64,000 bases of DNA, taken from assembly GCF_004214795.1 (NCBI RefSeq), contig NZ_CP035928.1:1364001-1428000 (forward strand), in the 5' to 3' direction. The notes beneath the pieces were generated by a model. The model made no database searches and was not told the DNA's origin. It saw only the letters and a list, made by a program, of their open reading frames with translations. Both the position numbers and the translations under genes were made by a program. Positions 43,767 to 53,184 of the stretch are shown here, piece after piece. The first letter of the stretch is position 1. The number at the start of each line of letters is the position of its first letter. Source of the DNA: Malaciobacter pacificus (GTDB taxonomy: Bacteria; Campylobacterota; Campylobacteria; Campylobacterales; Arcobacteraceae).

Positions 43767-45101
43767 CTACTTAAAAATAGATATAAGAACTCCAGCAGCA
43801 ACTGCAGATCCAATAACTCCCGCAACATTTGGACCCATAGCATGCATTAATAAAATATTTGATGAGTCATATCTTTGTCCTTCTTTACTTACAACTCTCG
43901 CTGCCATTGGTACAGCTGATACTCCTGCTGCTCCAATTAAAGGATTGATTTTGTTTTCTTTCGACATAAATAAATTCATAAGTTTTGCCATTAATACACC
44001 TGTCGCAGTACCTGCTGCAAATGCTAATAGACCAATTGCCATAATACCTAATGTTTCACCAACTAAGAACTGTTCTGCTGCTAGTTTTGAACCAACACCT
44101 AATCCTAAGAAAATAGTTACAATATTAATTAAAGCATTTTGCATTGTATCAGAAAGTCTATCTACAACTCCTGACTCTTTTGCAAAGTTACCAAAACAGA
44201 AAGCACCAATTAGTGGGGCAGCATCAGGTAAAATTAACATTGCTAAAACAACAACAAGTATAGGGAAAGTAATTTTTTCTAATTTAGTTACTTTTCTAGC
44301 AACTTTCATTTTAATTTTTCTTTCTTCCATAGTTGTTAAAGCTCTCATAATTGGAGGTTGAATAACTGGTACTAGTGCCATATATGAATAAGCAGCAACA
44401 GCAATAGCTCCAAGTAATTCAGGTGCAAGTGCAGTGGCAATAAATATTGAAGTTGGTCCATCAGCTCCACCAATAATAGAAATTGCAGCAGCTTGTTCTA
44501 ATGAGAACTCAATTCCTGGAACGTATTGAGATAATACTATTGCACCTACTAATGATCCAAAAATACCAAATTGAGCTGCTCCACCAAGTAATGCAGTTTT
44601 AGGATTAGATAATAATGGACCAAAGTCCGTCATAGCTCCAACACCCATAAAGATCATTAAAGGGAAGAAACCATTAGAAATACCCATATTATAAATAATA
44701 CCTAACATTCCATTTTCACCAGCAATCTCTGCAACTGGAATATTTGCTAAAATACCACCAAACCCTATAGGAATAAGTAGTAATGGTTCAAAACCTTTAG
44801 CAATAGCTAAATAAAATAGCATAAAACAAATTCCAAACATAATAATTCTACCGAAGCTTTGAGCAAAAGGCGTTAATTCTTCACCGTGAGGACCCTTTAA
44901 GCCCTCATGTGGTTCTAAAATTGCTTTTAAACCAGTAGTACTATAAAAAGAATCAAATAGTTGTCCTAATGATTTTGATTCATACTCTTTTTTTTCTTCT
45001 GTAACTTCAACTGGTGTTGATGCTGCAAAAGAATTCACAGAAAAGACTGTAAAAAGAGTAAATAAAACTAAAAATAAACTTTTCTTCATTTTTAAATCCA
45101 T
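43767..45101 (-). CDS. oadB: Sodium-pumping oxaloacetate decarboxylase beta subunit
   Basis: Membrane subunit that decarboxylates carboxybiotin and exports sodium ions. The 444 residues contain many membrane helices and the key ion-site segment [20 protein letters not shown] plus [20 protein letters not shown] and [14 protein letters not shown] hydrophobic signal-like stretch ([19 protein letters not shown]) and a soluble insert precede the core, a longer N terminus than the classical protein. It starts 3 bp after oadA. The order is gamma, alpha, beta on the minus strand. Confidence 0.93.
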   Translation of the reverse strand: MDLKMKKSLFLVLFTLFTVFSVNSFAASTPVEVTEEKKEYESKSLGQLFDSFYSTTGLKAILEPHEGLKGPHGEELTPFAQSFGRIIMFGICFMLFYLAIAKGFEPLLLIPIGFGGILANIPVAEIAGENGMLGIIYNMGISNGFFPLMIFMGVGAMTDFGPLLSNPKTALLGGAAQFGIFGSLVGAIVLSQYVPGIEFSLEQAAAISIIGGADGPTSIFIATALAPELLGAIAVAAYSYMALVPVIQPPIMRALTTMEERKIKMKVARKVTKLEKITFPILVVVLAMLILPDAAPLIGAFCFGNFAKESGVVDRLSDTMQNALINIVTIFLGLGVGSKLAAEQFLVGETLGIMAIGLLAFAAGTATGVLMAKLMNLFMSKENKINPLIGAAGVSAVPMAARVVSKEGQRYDSSNILLMHAMGPNVAGVIGSAVAAGVLISIFK

Positions 45102-45104
45102 AAA

Positions 45105-46898
45105 TTAAGCAATTACTGCTAAAGGTTGACCTTCATCAACTGCTTGGTTTTGTTCCACTAATATTTTTGTTATCGTACCAGCACTTGGAGATGTTATATC
45201 AATTTCCATTTTCATAGCTTCTAAGATCATAATTTGTTGACCTTCTTCAACTTTATCACCTTCTTTTACTAAAATTTTCCATACATTACCATTTACAGCT
45301 GCAGGAATTTCAGAAGCATCTCCACTTGGAGCTGCTGGTGTAGGAGTTGAATCATTTGAAGCCACTGGAGTTACTTGAATATCTGCATTTCCTTCAGCTA
45401 CTGTTACATTGAATTTTTGTCCATCTACTACAACTGTGTAGTTTCCATTTGCATTTGCCATATTAGTATTTTCTCCTTGAGTATTATTGTTATTACCTTT
45501 TCTTACATTTAATGGTGATTCACCTTTTAAGAATGCAATTCCTTTTTCATCACAAGCTGCAGCAATAAAGATATTCTCTTCAGTTGTTTCAATACCTTCG
45601 TGCTCTAATCTCTCTTTCCATACAGAGATTTTTTTCTTATCATCTCTATCTGCAATATCTAAAGGATTCTCTTTTGTTGGTTCTAATTTTAATTTCTCAG
45701 CTGCTAATGCTACAACTTCAGGATCTGGCTCAACTGGAGTTTTACCAAAGTATCCTAGAACCATTTTTCCATAACCTGGAGCAATTTGTTTCCATGGTCC
45801 AAACATTACATTTGCGTATGCTTGTTGCCAGTAGAATTGTGAAACAGGAGTAACTGATGTACCATAACCACCTTTTTCAACAACTTCTCTCATAGCTTTA
45901 ATAACTTCTGGAAATTTGTCTAGTGTACCATTGTCTCTCATCATTTGAGTATTAGCAGTTAATGCTCCACCTGGCATTGGTGAGAAAGGAATTAATGGTG
46001 AAACTTGTGTAGCTTCAGGTGGCATAAAGTAGTCTTTTAAACAATCATTTAATACTTCTTGATATTTTAAGATTTTCTCAATATCTAAACCACCTAAATC
46101 ATAGTTTTTACCTTTAACAGCATGCATCATAGTTAAAATATCAGGTTGGCTAGTTCCTCCAGAAACTGGACTTGCAGCTAAGTCAATACCATCAGCACCT
46201 GCTTCTAAAGCAGCTAGATAACAAGCAACAGAAACTCCCGCAGTTTCATGTGTATGTAATCTAATATGAGTATCTTCTCCAACTAGTTTTCTAGCCATTT
46301 GGATAGTTTCATATACTTTTTGAGGTGAAGATGTTCCTGATGCATCTTTGAAACAAATTGAATCATGTGGAATACCACTATCTAGAATTTGTCTTAATGT
46401 TTTTTCATAAAATGCTACATCATGAGCTCCAACACATCCAGGAGGTAAATCCATAAGTGTTACAACAACTTCATGATTTAAACCATACTTTTTGATACAT
46501 TCAGCAGAATATTCAAGATTTTGAACATCATTTAAAGCATCAAAGTTTCTAATTGTAGTTGTTCCATGTTTTGCGAACATTTTAGCATGTAAGTCAATTA
46601 ATTCTCTAGAACCAGTATCAAGCATAACTGTGTTGATACCTCTTGCTAGTGTTTGTAAGTTTGCATCTGGACCAACAATTTCTCTGAATTTGTCCATCAT
46701 TTCAAATGCGTTTTCTTGTAAGTAGAAGAATAAAGATTGGAATCTTGCTCCTCCACCAAATTCAAAGTGTGTTATCCCAGCATCTTTCGCAGCTTCAACA
46801 GCTGGAAAGAAGTCGTCCATTAAAACTCTACCTCCAAAGACAGATTGAAATCCATCCCTAAAAGTAGTATCCATGACATCGATATACTTTTTAGCCAT
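45105..46898 (-). CDS. oadA: Oxaloacetate/pyruvate carboxylase alpha subunit (carboxyltransferase plus biotin carrier)
   Basis: The N-terminal HMGL-like carboxyltransferase has MDTTFRDGFQSVFGGRV, CFKDASGTSSPQKV, HTHETAGVSVACYLAALEAG and SPVSGGTSQPDILT. A C-terminal biotinyl domain has ILEAMKMEID with the biotin lysine near residue 563. An N-rich and a T/P-rich linker (NNNNTQGEN, STPTPAAPSGD) joins the two. It transfers the carboxyl group from oxaloacetate to biotin, delivering it to OadB. OadG is the preceding gene (5-bp gap). Confidence 0.93.
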   Translation of the reverse strand: MAKKYIDVMDTTFRDGFQSVFGGRVLMDDFFPAVEAAKDAGITHFEFGGGARFQSLFFYLQENAFEMMDKFREIVGPDANLQTLARGINTVMLDTGSRELIDLHAKMFAKHGTTTIRNFDALNDVQNLEYSAECIKKYGLNHEVVVTLMDLPPGCVGAHDVAFYEKTLRQILDSGIPHDSICFKDASGTSSPQKVYETIQMARKLVGEDTHIRLHTHETAGVSVACYLAALEAGADGIDLAASPVSGGTSQPDILTMMHAVKGKNYDLGGLDIEKILKYQEVLNDCLKDYFMPPEATQVSPLIPFSPMPGGALTANTQMMRDNGTLDKFPEVIKAMREVVEKGGYGTSVTPVSQFYWQQAYANVMFGPWKQIAPGYGKMVLGYFGKTPVEPDPEVVALAAEKLKLEPTKENPLDIADRDDKKKISVWKERLEHEGIETTEENIFIAAACDEKGIAFLKGESPLNVRKGNNNNTQGENTNMANANGNYTVVVDGQKFNVTVAEGNADIQVTPVASNDSTPTPAAPSGDASEIPAAVNGNVWKILVKEGDKVEEGQQIMILEAMKMEIDITSPSAGTITKILVEQNQAVDEGQPLAVIA

Positions 46899-46903
46899 AA
46901 CAA

Positions 46904-47146
46904 TTAACCTTTAAGATTTTTATGATGTTGTACAGCAGCTACAATTGCAGCTACTTTAGCAGTTTGATTAGATGCAGAAGAATTCTGCGGCTTCCTAGTA
47001 GTTTCTTTTTCCTTTTCAGGAAAATACTTCGTTAATAATGCGCCTTGCGCTTTTAACACAAAAATTAATATTACTAAAAAAGAGAATACAACTCCCATTC
47101 CTAGCATCATAAACTTTAGTGCTTCTGTAATTAAGTTTATTTCCAT
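46904..47146 (-). CDS. oadG: Oxaloacetate decarboxylase gamma subunit
   Basis: The small subunit anchors alpha to beta. Start chosen at ATG 47146, with GGAGAG 6 bp upstream; a longer frame to 47167 lacks support. The 80-residue product has one membrane helix (FMMLGMGVVFSFLVILIFVL) and a short soluble tail ending VAAIVAAVQHHKNLKG. Size, topology and position before oadA identify it. Confidence 0.8.
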   Translation of the reverse strand: MEINLITEALKFMMLGMGVVFSFLVILIFVLKAQGALLTKYFPEKEKETTRKPQNSSASNQTAKVAAIVAAVQHHKNLKG

Positions 47147-47267
47147 AATACTCTCCGTGGTTACCACCTAAAATATTAGTGCTATGATATATTAAACTTG
47201 CTTTATTAATTGTTATACTAATGCTATTTTTTATTAAATTTTAAAATTTAAAATTAATATTTTTATT

Positions 47268-47363
47268 TTATAAAACTTTATTACCAAATTCATATATTAA
47301 TGAATCAATCTTCTGAAAAAAAATCATTACATTGTTTTTAGTTTTAATAATTTTTTTTGCCAT
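47268..47363 (-). CDS. Possible 31-residue micro-ORF divergent from the S24 regulator
   Basis: ATG at 47363 with AAGGA about 8 bp upstream opens 31 codons (MAKKIIKTKNNVMIFFQKID and a tail). It lies in the 300-bp gap between oadG and the S24 regulator, divergent from the latter. It may be a real micro-protein, a leader peptide or chance. No family is recognised. Confidence 0.25.
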   Translation of the reverse strand: MAKKIIKTKNNVMIFFQKIDSLIYEFGNKVL

Positions 47364-47440
47364 TTTGAATCCTTATGTTAAAAATATATCAAATTTTATA
47401 CTTTTTTTAACTTACTCTTGAAAAATATGTCATTTTGTAA

Positions 47441-47446
47441 TATAAT
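47441..47446 (+). promoter_or_regulatory. -10 box and repeated TGTAA motifs upstream of the S24 regulator
   Basis: TATAAT at 47441-47446 is flanked by three TGTAA words (about 47436, 47449, 47460) spaced 13 and 11 bp. Repeats over the promoter of a LexA/CI-type gene could be autoregulatory operator half-sites. Confidence 0.4.
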
Positions 47447-47474
47447 TATGTAAATCATATGTAAAAGGACTTTT

Positions 47475-48131
47475 ATGTTAATTGTTGATGAAATTATTGA
47501 AAAGTTAAAAGATATATTAAGTGCAGATGGAAAAAATGGTAAGGTTTTTGATAAAGATGTTGCAAGTTCTTTAGACTTATCACAAGCAAATTTTGCAACT
47601 ATGAAAAATAGAGGTAAGATTCCATATTCAAATATTTTAGATTTTTGTGCAAAAAAGAAGATTTCTATTAATTGGTTACTATATAATCAAAATCCAGGAT
47701 CACTCGTAGATACTACAGATAAATATTGGATTAAATACTATCCTGAAGTAAATGTAAGTGCTGGTGGTGGTGCTTATGAAAATGAAGATGCTTATGAATC
47801 TTTAGAAGTTCCTCCATATTTTATAAAAGCACTTGGAGGAAAAGAGAATCTAAAAAATATTGATGCAATCAATGTAGTAGGTGATTCAATGGAACCAACA
47901 TTAAATAGTGATAATATAATTTTTATTGATAAAACAAAAAGTGATGTTGCTAGAGATGGTATATATGCTTTTACAACTACTCATGGTCTTTTTGTAAAAA
48001 GAATTCAAAGGAGAGTTGATGGAAATCTTGATATCATATCTGATAATAAGGATTATCCATCTCAAATTTTAAGTAAAAATGATTTATCTATTTTAGGGAA
48101 AGTTGTAAGTTCATTTGGAATGGTTTATTAA
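47475..48131 (+). CDS. S24-family (LexA/CI-like) self-cleaving regulator
   Basis: Residues about 8-70 contain a helix-turn-helix (DKDVASSLDLSQANFATMKN). A C-terminal S24 peptidase domain has the cleavage-site-like VSAGGGAY (A96-G97), nucleophile S138 in VVGDSMEPT and general-base K175 in LFVKRI. Such repressors lose DNA binding when RecA filaments trigger self-cleavage. The gene is stand-alone with a TATAAT box, not next to phage structural genes, so it may control nearby or distant stress genes. The catalytic dyad is present. Confidence 0.85.
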   Translation: MLIVDEIIEKLKDILSADGKNGKVFDKDVASSLDLSQANFATMKNRGKIPYSNILDFCAKKKISINWLLYNQNPGSLVDTTDKYWIKYYPEVNVSAGGGAYENEDAYESLEVPPYFIKALGGKENLKNIDAINVVGDSMEPTLNSDNIIFIDKTKSDVARDGIYAFTTTHGLFVKRIQRRVDGNLDIISDNKDYPSQILSKNDLSILGKVVSSFGMVY

Positions 48132-48132
48132 A

Positions 48133-49125
48133 TTAAAAAAGAGTTAACTCTTTTTCCTGTTTTGTAAGACTATCATGTATATCTTTATATTCAAAACCTA
48201 TTAAATAAACAGCATTAAAGTCAACTTTTTTTAAAGTTGATTTTAAATCTTCTATATTTTTAAGTACTAACTGGTTCTTTTTTATAAAGTCTAACTTATG
48301 AGATGTTATAAAAAGTATTTTTGCATATTTATATTTTTTTTCTAAAAATTGAAACTCTTTTTTTACTAAAGAATCACTATTTTGACATAATACAAATTTA
48401 TCACTCTTTCCAAAGTCAACTAAATTTAAATTTTTATCCAGAAAAAGAGGTTTGAAGTTATAGAATTGTTTTAATTTACTCATATCTAATTCGTAGTTTA
48501 AATAATTCAATACAGTAATTAGTTGTTTTATATAAATACTTGGTATTTTCAATTTAGAATAAAATTGTTCATTATATGAAAATGATGTTTCAAATAATGA
48601 ATGTTCTATAAGGTTTTCAACTTTATACTCTTCTAATCCATTTAAGTTCTTATTATTGGGATAAATTTTATCTAAAACCTCTTTATGATGATAGATTAGT
48701 ATATCATCATGGGTAATGTCATTTAATATTTTAAAAAATTTATTTAAGTCATTAGGTATTAAAACTATATTTTTTTTTGAATTTGGAGCATAGATTTTTA
48801 GTAAATCATATGTTGCTTTATCACAATGATATGCTTCAAGATTAGATATTGCTAGTTTATATCTAATTAGTTTTATAATAGCAGTTTCTATATTTTCAAC
48901 TTTTATCCAAGCTATTTCTTCATCTATTACAGGATAATCTTTATCTATTAATATTGCAAATGCACCATTTTTAACAGCAGTTTTTATATCTTCATGATTT
49001 TTAGCAATAAATAAGTCACCTTCTTTGACTTTTTTTACATTAGTTTTAAAAGCATAAATAAATGAGATAAATGGAGAGTTTAAAAGCTCTCCATTTATAA
49101 TATCAACAATAGATGAGATTTGCAC
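48133..49125 (-). CDS. MurF-N-terminal-like protein without the ATP-binding motif
   Basis: The 330-residue protein begins like a MurF substrate domain (FKTNVKKVKEGDLFIAKNHE, AVKNGAFAILIDKDYPV), the UDP-MurNAc-tripeptide recognition part. The central Mur-ligase P-loop (G-x-x-G-K-T/S) is missing; the matching region reads NIVLIPNDLNKFFKILNDIT. Later segments (KYKYAKILFITSHKL) could be remnants of the C-terminal domain. It is probably not an active ligase. It abuts metG by one base and may be co-transcribed with it. The function is unknown. Confidence 0.5.
   Translation of the reverse strand: MQISSIVDIINGELLNSPFISFIYAFKTNVKKVKEGDLFIAKNHEDIKTAVKNGAFAILIDKDYPVIDEEIAWIKVENIETAIIKLIRYKLAISNLEAYHCDKATYDLLKIYAPNSKKNIVLIPNDLNKFFKILNDITHDDILIYHHKEVLDKIYPNNKNLNGLEEYKVENLIEHSLFETSFSYNEQFYSKLKIPSIYIKQLITVLNYLNYELDMSKLKQFYNFKPLFLDKNLNLVDFGKSDKFVLCQNSDSLVKKEFQFLEKKYKYAKILFITSHKLDFIKKNQLVLKNIEDLKSTLKKVDFNAVYLIGFEYKDIHDSLTKQEKELTLF
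48135..48155. terminator. Short bidirectional terminator
   Basis: AAAAAGAG / TTAA / CTCTTTTT, a near-palindrome with A/T runs on both sides, lies between the converging S24 and MurF-like genes and overlaps the stop of the latter. Confidence 0.65.
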
Positions 49126-51077
49126 TAGCTTATTTTAGTTCCAGATTTTTTAGGAGTTTCTGGTCTAATCAAAGATAAACCATTTTCATCTTTAGCAGCC
49201 ATTAACATGCCTTCACTAAGCATTCCCATTAGTTTTGCAGGCTTAAGGTTTGCAACAACACAAGCTTGAGTTCCAACTAATTCTTCAGCACTATAGAACT
49301 CTTTGATTCCTGCTAAAATTTGTCTATTTCTTCCTTCTCCTAAATCAACTTGTAGCTTTAAAAGTTTTTTAGATTTAGGTACTTCTTCGGCCTCAACTAT
49401 TGTTCCAATTTTTAAAGTTGTTTCAAAGAATTTATCAATAGTGATTAAGTTATCTTCTTCAACTACTTCTTCTTTTGTTTCTACTTTTTTCTCACATTCT
49501 GCTTTTGTTTCATCTGCAACATCAGGTTGAGCTAAAAGTAGTTCTTCAATTCTAGGAAATAGTTGGTCTACTTTTGTAATAGTAGTTGTAGTTAATAGTT
49601 CTTTATTATTGATTAATGAGTTGTAAGTATCTGTATCAATTTTTATTCCTAAAGATTGAGAAATTTTAGCAATCTTTTCTGGCATAACTGAATCTAAAAG
49701 TAAGGCAACTTTAGCCATAATATTCGTAATAAGTGCAACTAAAGCCATAGCTTCATCAACTTTCCCGTCTTTCATTTTAGCCCATGGTTCATAATCACCA
49801 ATTGCTTTATTTGCAATAGTTAATATCTTCCAAATCTCTTCTAGATATCTATTAATTTGCATATTATAAAGTAATGGCTCTAATCCATCTAAAATTGTAT
49901 TAACTTCATCTAACTCTTTTTGATGGAATTTAATAACATCTTTAGAATCAATTTTAAAGTCAAAATATTTTCCACTCATACCAGAAATTCTATTCAATAA
50001 ATTTCCTAAATCATTTCCTAAATCAGAGTTAATTCTATCCATTAATGCTTTTTGTGAAAAATCACCATCTTGACCAAAAGGTACTTCTCTTAACATAAAG
50101 TATCTAAATGCATCTAATCCGTAAGCATCAGCTACTTCTTTAGGATTTACAACATTTCCTTTTGATTTAGACATTTTTTCACCATCTCTTGTCCACCAAC
50201 CATGTGCTGCAATATGTTTTGGCAATGGTAAATCTAAAGACATTAAGAATGCTGGCCAATAAATAGCATGGAATCTTAAGATGTCTTTTCCTACTAATTG
50301 AACATTTGCTGGCCAGAAATCCATATTCTCTTCTTTACCACCATATCCAAGTGCAGTGATATAGTTCATTAGTGCATCTAACCATACATACATAACATGT
50401 TTTGGTTCATTCATTGATTCTGGTAATTTTACACCCCAATCAAATGAAGTTCTTGAAATTGATAAATCTTTCAATCCACCTTTTACAAAGTTAACAATTT
50501 CATTTTTCTTACTTCTTGGTAAAATACAGTCTGGATTCTCTTCATACCATTTAATTAGCTTATCTTCATAAGCTGATAATTTAAAGAAATAGCTCTCTTC
50601 TTTTACAATTTGAGTTGGTCTTCCACACTCTGGACAAAATTGTTCATCTACAAGTTGTTTTTCAGTAAAGAATGTCTCACAAGGTACACAGTAATAACCT
50701 TCATATTCACCCTTATAAATATCACCCTTTGCATGCATCCTTTCAAAAGCTTGTTGAACACCAATTTTGTGTTCTTCATCAGTTGTTCTAATAAACTTGT
50801 CATAAGTTATATTAAAATCATCCCATAAGGCTCTAAATTTTCCAGATACTTCATCTGCATACTCTTTTGCAGTTTTTCCTCTTTGTTCTGCACTTTGAGC
50901 GATTTTTTGTCCATGCTCATCAGTTCCTGTAAGGAAATAAGTATTTTGACCAGTTAGTCTAGAGTATCTAGCTAGCATATCTGCAATAATTGTAGTATAT
51001 GCATGACCAATATGAGCCACATCATTTACATAGTAAATTGGAGTAGTAATATAAACATTTTTACAAGATTCTTGCAT
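49125..51077 (-). CDS. metG: Methionine-tRNA ligase
   Basis: Charges tRNA-Met. Class I signatures are intact: HIGH as VAHIGHAYTT near residue 16 and KMSKS as GEKMSKSKGN. A zinc knuckle (CVPCETFF ... CPECGRP) and a C-terminal tRNA-binding domain (QVDLGEGRNRQILAGIKEF) are present. The length of 650 is normal for the type with a fused C-terminal domain. SD-like AAGAGG is upstream. It is followed directly by the MurF-like gene and preceded by a small cysteine-containing gene. Confidence 0.96.
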   Translation of the reverse strand: MQESCKNVYITTPIYYVNDVAHIGHAYTTIIADMLARYSRLTGQNTYFLTGTDEHGQKIAQSAEQRGKTAKEYADEVSGKFRALWDDFNITYDKFIRTTDEEHKIGVQQAFERMHAKGDIYKGEYEGYYCVPCETFFTEKQLVDEQFCPECGRPTQIVKEESYFFKLSAYEDKLIKWYEENPDCILPRSKKNEIVNFVKGGLKDLSISRTSFDWGVKLPESMNEPKHVMYVWLDALMNYITALGYGGKEENMDFWPANVQLVGKDILRFHAIYWPAFLMSLDLPLPKHIAAHGWWTRDGEKMSKSKGNVVNPKEVADAYGLDAFRYFMLREVPFGQDGDFSQKALMDRINSDLGNDLGNLLNRISGMSGKYFDFKIDSKDVIKFHQKELDEVNTILDGLEPLLYNMQINRYLEEIWKILTIANKAIGDYEPWAKMKDGKVDEAMALVALITNIMAKVALLLDSVMPEKIAKISQSLGIKIDTDTYNSLINNKELLTTTTITKVDQLFPRIEELLLAQPDVADETKAECEKKVETKEEVVEEDNLITIDKFFETTLKIGTIVEAEEVPKSKKLLKLQVDLGEGRNRQILAGIKEFYSAEELVGTQACVVANLKPAKLMGMLSEGMLMAAKDENGLSLIRPETPKKSGTKIS

Positions 51078-51097
51078 TCTTTACCTCTTTTATTTAA

Positions 51098-51298
51098 TTA
51101 AAATTCAAATCCACCGCCAGAACCTTTGTTCATAGATTCATAAGCAGCTAATACATATTTTTTTCTTAATTCACACTCAAAAAACTTATCACAAGGTGTG
51201 CATGAATTTAGATTATTTGATTCTTGACATTTTTTTAATTCATCTAAAACTTTATCAAGTTTTATTTGCCATTCATCAATAACAATTTCGTTAGACAT
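51098..51298 (-). CDS. Small conserved-looking cysteine-containing protein
   Basis: A 66-residue soluble protein with four cysteines (ECQESNN is not the motif; rather [19 protein letters not shown] and [16 protein letters not shown]), suggesting a metal-binding knuckle, then a Gly-rich tail (GSGGGFEF). It overlaps the end of fbp by 8 bases and lies 20 bp before metG, so it is likely part of the mobB-fbp-metG operon. No family is recognised with confidence. Confidence 0.55.
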   Translation of the reverse strand: MSNEIVIDEWQIKLDKVLDELKKCQESNNLNSCTPCDKFFECELRKKYVLAAYESMNKGSGGGFEF

Positions 51299-52133
51299 TT
51301 TTAGCGTAAACTTCTAATACTCTATTAATTTCTGTTTTTGAACCAAAGAAACAAGGTGTTGTATCATGTATATGAGTAGTTTCAACTTCTAGTGCTCTTT
51401 TAAATCCATCAACTGCGCCACCATTTGCTTTTTCATAAGTAAGTGCAAAAGGGAATACTTCAAATAACTGTCTTAATTTTCCTTTTGGTCTATCAGTAGT
51501 TCCTGGATAAGAAAATAATCCTCCACCTTTTAATAAAATTTGGTGTAAATCTGGAACCATACCACCTGAGTATCTTAATCTATAACCATCATTGAAAATA
51601 TCATCAATTAGTTGTTTATGGAAAGGTGCCCAACAGTTTTGTGTTGAACCAGGTGCATTTAATTTACCTTTTTCTTGAAGCTCTAAGTTTTGTATAAACT
51701 CAAATTTACCATTTAAAAGTCTATACATTTTAACATCATCTGTTGTTACAACCATTTCAACTCTTGGACCAAATACAACATAAACAGAAGCTATAATATT
51801 TTGAGCATTAAACTCATTTTTATAAATTCCATAAATAGAACCAACAGATAAGTTTACATCAACTAGAGAAGAACCATCTAATGGATCATAAGCGATTAAG
51901 TACTCTCCATCTTCATTTAAAGGTACAATTGACTCTTGTTCTTCACTAACAATTGCTTTAATACTTGGTATAGTTTTGAAAATATCTTCGATAATTTCAT
52001 CACTTGCAATATCAAGTTTGAGTTGTGTGTCACCAGTTGAGTTTTCTTGTTCACTTTTGCCTGTATCACCAGTTTCAATTAGGTGTTTGATTTTTATTGA
52101 TGCTTCTTCGATAGCTTTTATAATTTCTTGCAT
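51291..52133 (-). CDS. fbp: Class I fructose-1,6-bisphosphatase
   Basis: Gluconeogenic enzyme that removes the 1-phosphate of fructose-1,6-bisphosphate. Start chosen at ATG 52133, one base after the mobB stop; an earlier ATG at 52151 would overlap mobB. The metal-site motif [21 protein letters not shown], cut here to its core DPLDGSS, and [21 protein letters not shown] and [11 protein letters not shown]-like segment [13 protein letters not shown] are class I hallmarks. The length of 280 is on the short side for the family. Confidence 0.9.
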   Translation of the reverse strand: MQEIIKAIEEASIKIKHLIETGDTGKSEQENSTGDTQLKLDIASDEIIEDIFKTIPSIKAIVSEEQESIVPLNEDGEYLIAYDPLDGSSLVDVNLSVGSIYGIYKNEFNAQNIIASVYVVFGPRVEMVVTTDDVKMYRLLNGKFEFIQNLELQEKGKLNAPGSTQNCWAPFHKQLIDDIFNDGYRLRYSGGMVPDLHQILLKGGGLFSYPGTTDRPKGKLRQLFEVFPFALTYEKANGGAVDGFKRALEVETTHIHDTTPCFFGSKTEINRVLEVYAKNV

Positions 52134-52134
52134 G

Positions 52135-52632
52135 TTATACTCTTTTCCCATTTTTATCTATCCAGTTGATTATCTCTTCTGGGTTATTTAAATCAAGTTT
52201 CTCAATAGAGTTAGGAATTAAATTACTATCTATTGTTTTATCAGTTGCAATAGCATCTGTAACATCAAAATAGCTTTGATCAAGTTGATTCCTAAATATA
52301 GAAATTCTTGGTAAATCTAAAGTTTTTAATCCTTCAACTAATAAATAGTCAAAATCTTTAAATAAATCAATTATTTCATCTATAGTAGAGCTTTGTCTTT
52401 TAAATAGTGTAGTCCTTGTAGGACTTACTATTGCCACATTTGCTCCAGTTTGTGAAAACTTATGTGAGTCTTTACCTACTGTATCAAATACTGCTTTATC
52501 TCTAGGGTCATGTTTTATGATACAAACATTAAAACCTCTATCTTTTAAGATGTTTGAGACATTAACAATAGTAGAAGTTTTTCCACTATTTGAAGGTCCT
52601 GAGAAAGCTACTACTAATCTTTTTGATTTCAT
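52135..52632 (-). CDS. mobB: Molybdopterin-guanine dinucleotide biosynthesis protein B
   Basis: A P-loop GTPase that assists MobA in making the guanine dinucleotide form of molybdenum cofactor. Walker [11 protein letters not shown] lies near residue 12. [21 protein letters not shown] and [15 protein letters not shown] are the typical MobB segments. The length of 165 is normal. It starts a minus-strand operon, with fbp 1 bp later. This supports molybdoenzymes such as nitrate reductase or formate dehydrogenase elsewhere in the genome. Confidence 0.88.
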   Translation of the reverse strand: MKSKRLVVAFSGPSNSGKTSTIVNVSNILKDRGFNVCIIKHDPRDKAVFDTVGKDSHKFSQTGANVAIVSPTRTTLFKRQSSTIDEIIDLFKDFDYLLVEGLKTLDLPRISIFRNQLDQSYFDVTDAIATDKTIDSNLIPNSIEKLDLNNPEEIINWIDKNGKRV

Positions 52633-52707
52633 AAAGGGGATTTTATCTAAATGATTGTTAAAGTAAATTTAATGTAAAATGCCATCTAATCAAAGCTTGG
52701 AGAAGAT

Positions 52708-53184
52708 ATGTATAAAATTTTAGTACCAATATTTTTAACAATTTTTTTTACTTCTTGTAGTAGTAAAAATAGTGCATCAGAATATTTTAAGAACTCTACT
52801 ATAAATACCCAAATAATTCAATTTACAAAAAAAACTGATATAAAGATAGATAATCAACCAAAAGTTTTAATTTGGGCAACTTATTTAAACGGTTTAGAAA
52901 AATATAAAGATTTAAAAAATGAGACATTTTTAGTTACTACTTATTTTACAAATCAAGAAAGCAATGGTATTGAAACAAATGGATATGAATTATTTTTAAA
53001 TGATAAGAAAAGCCAAGCTTTACAAAAACTATCAGAAGATAGTATTTATAAAGAGTTGTTTATTAAAAATAAATGGGCTAGCAAGTATTTAGTTACATTT
53101 GATGAAATTATTAAAGAACAGTATGAGTTAAATCTTATAATTAAAAATAACACTTCTAAGGCGCAACTAAAGTTTGAAAAATAG
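52708..53184 (+). CDS. Lipoprotein of unknown function
   Basis: A lipoprotein signal (ILVPIFLTIFFTSC) and 140 exported residues with a mostly beta character (PKVLIWATYLNGLEKYKDLK, TYFTNQESNGIETNGYELF). No family is recognised. It is divergent from mobB, and its last 29 bases overlap the converging lytic transglycosylase gene. It appears to be a single gene. Confidence 0.65.
   Translation: MYKILVPIFLTIFFTSCSSKNSASEYFKNSTINTQIIQFTKKTDIKIDNQPKVLIWATYLNGLEKYKDLKNETFLVTTYFTNQESNGIETNGYELFLNDKKSQALQKLSEDSIYKELFIKNKWASKYLVTFDEIIKEQYELNLIIKNNTSKAQLKFEK

Noticed and set aside
43945-44361. 138-codon plus-strand frame inside oadB
   Set aside because: A shadow frame of the membrane protein gene on the opposite strand.
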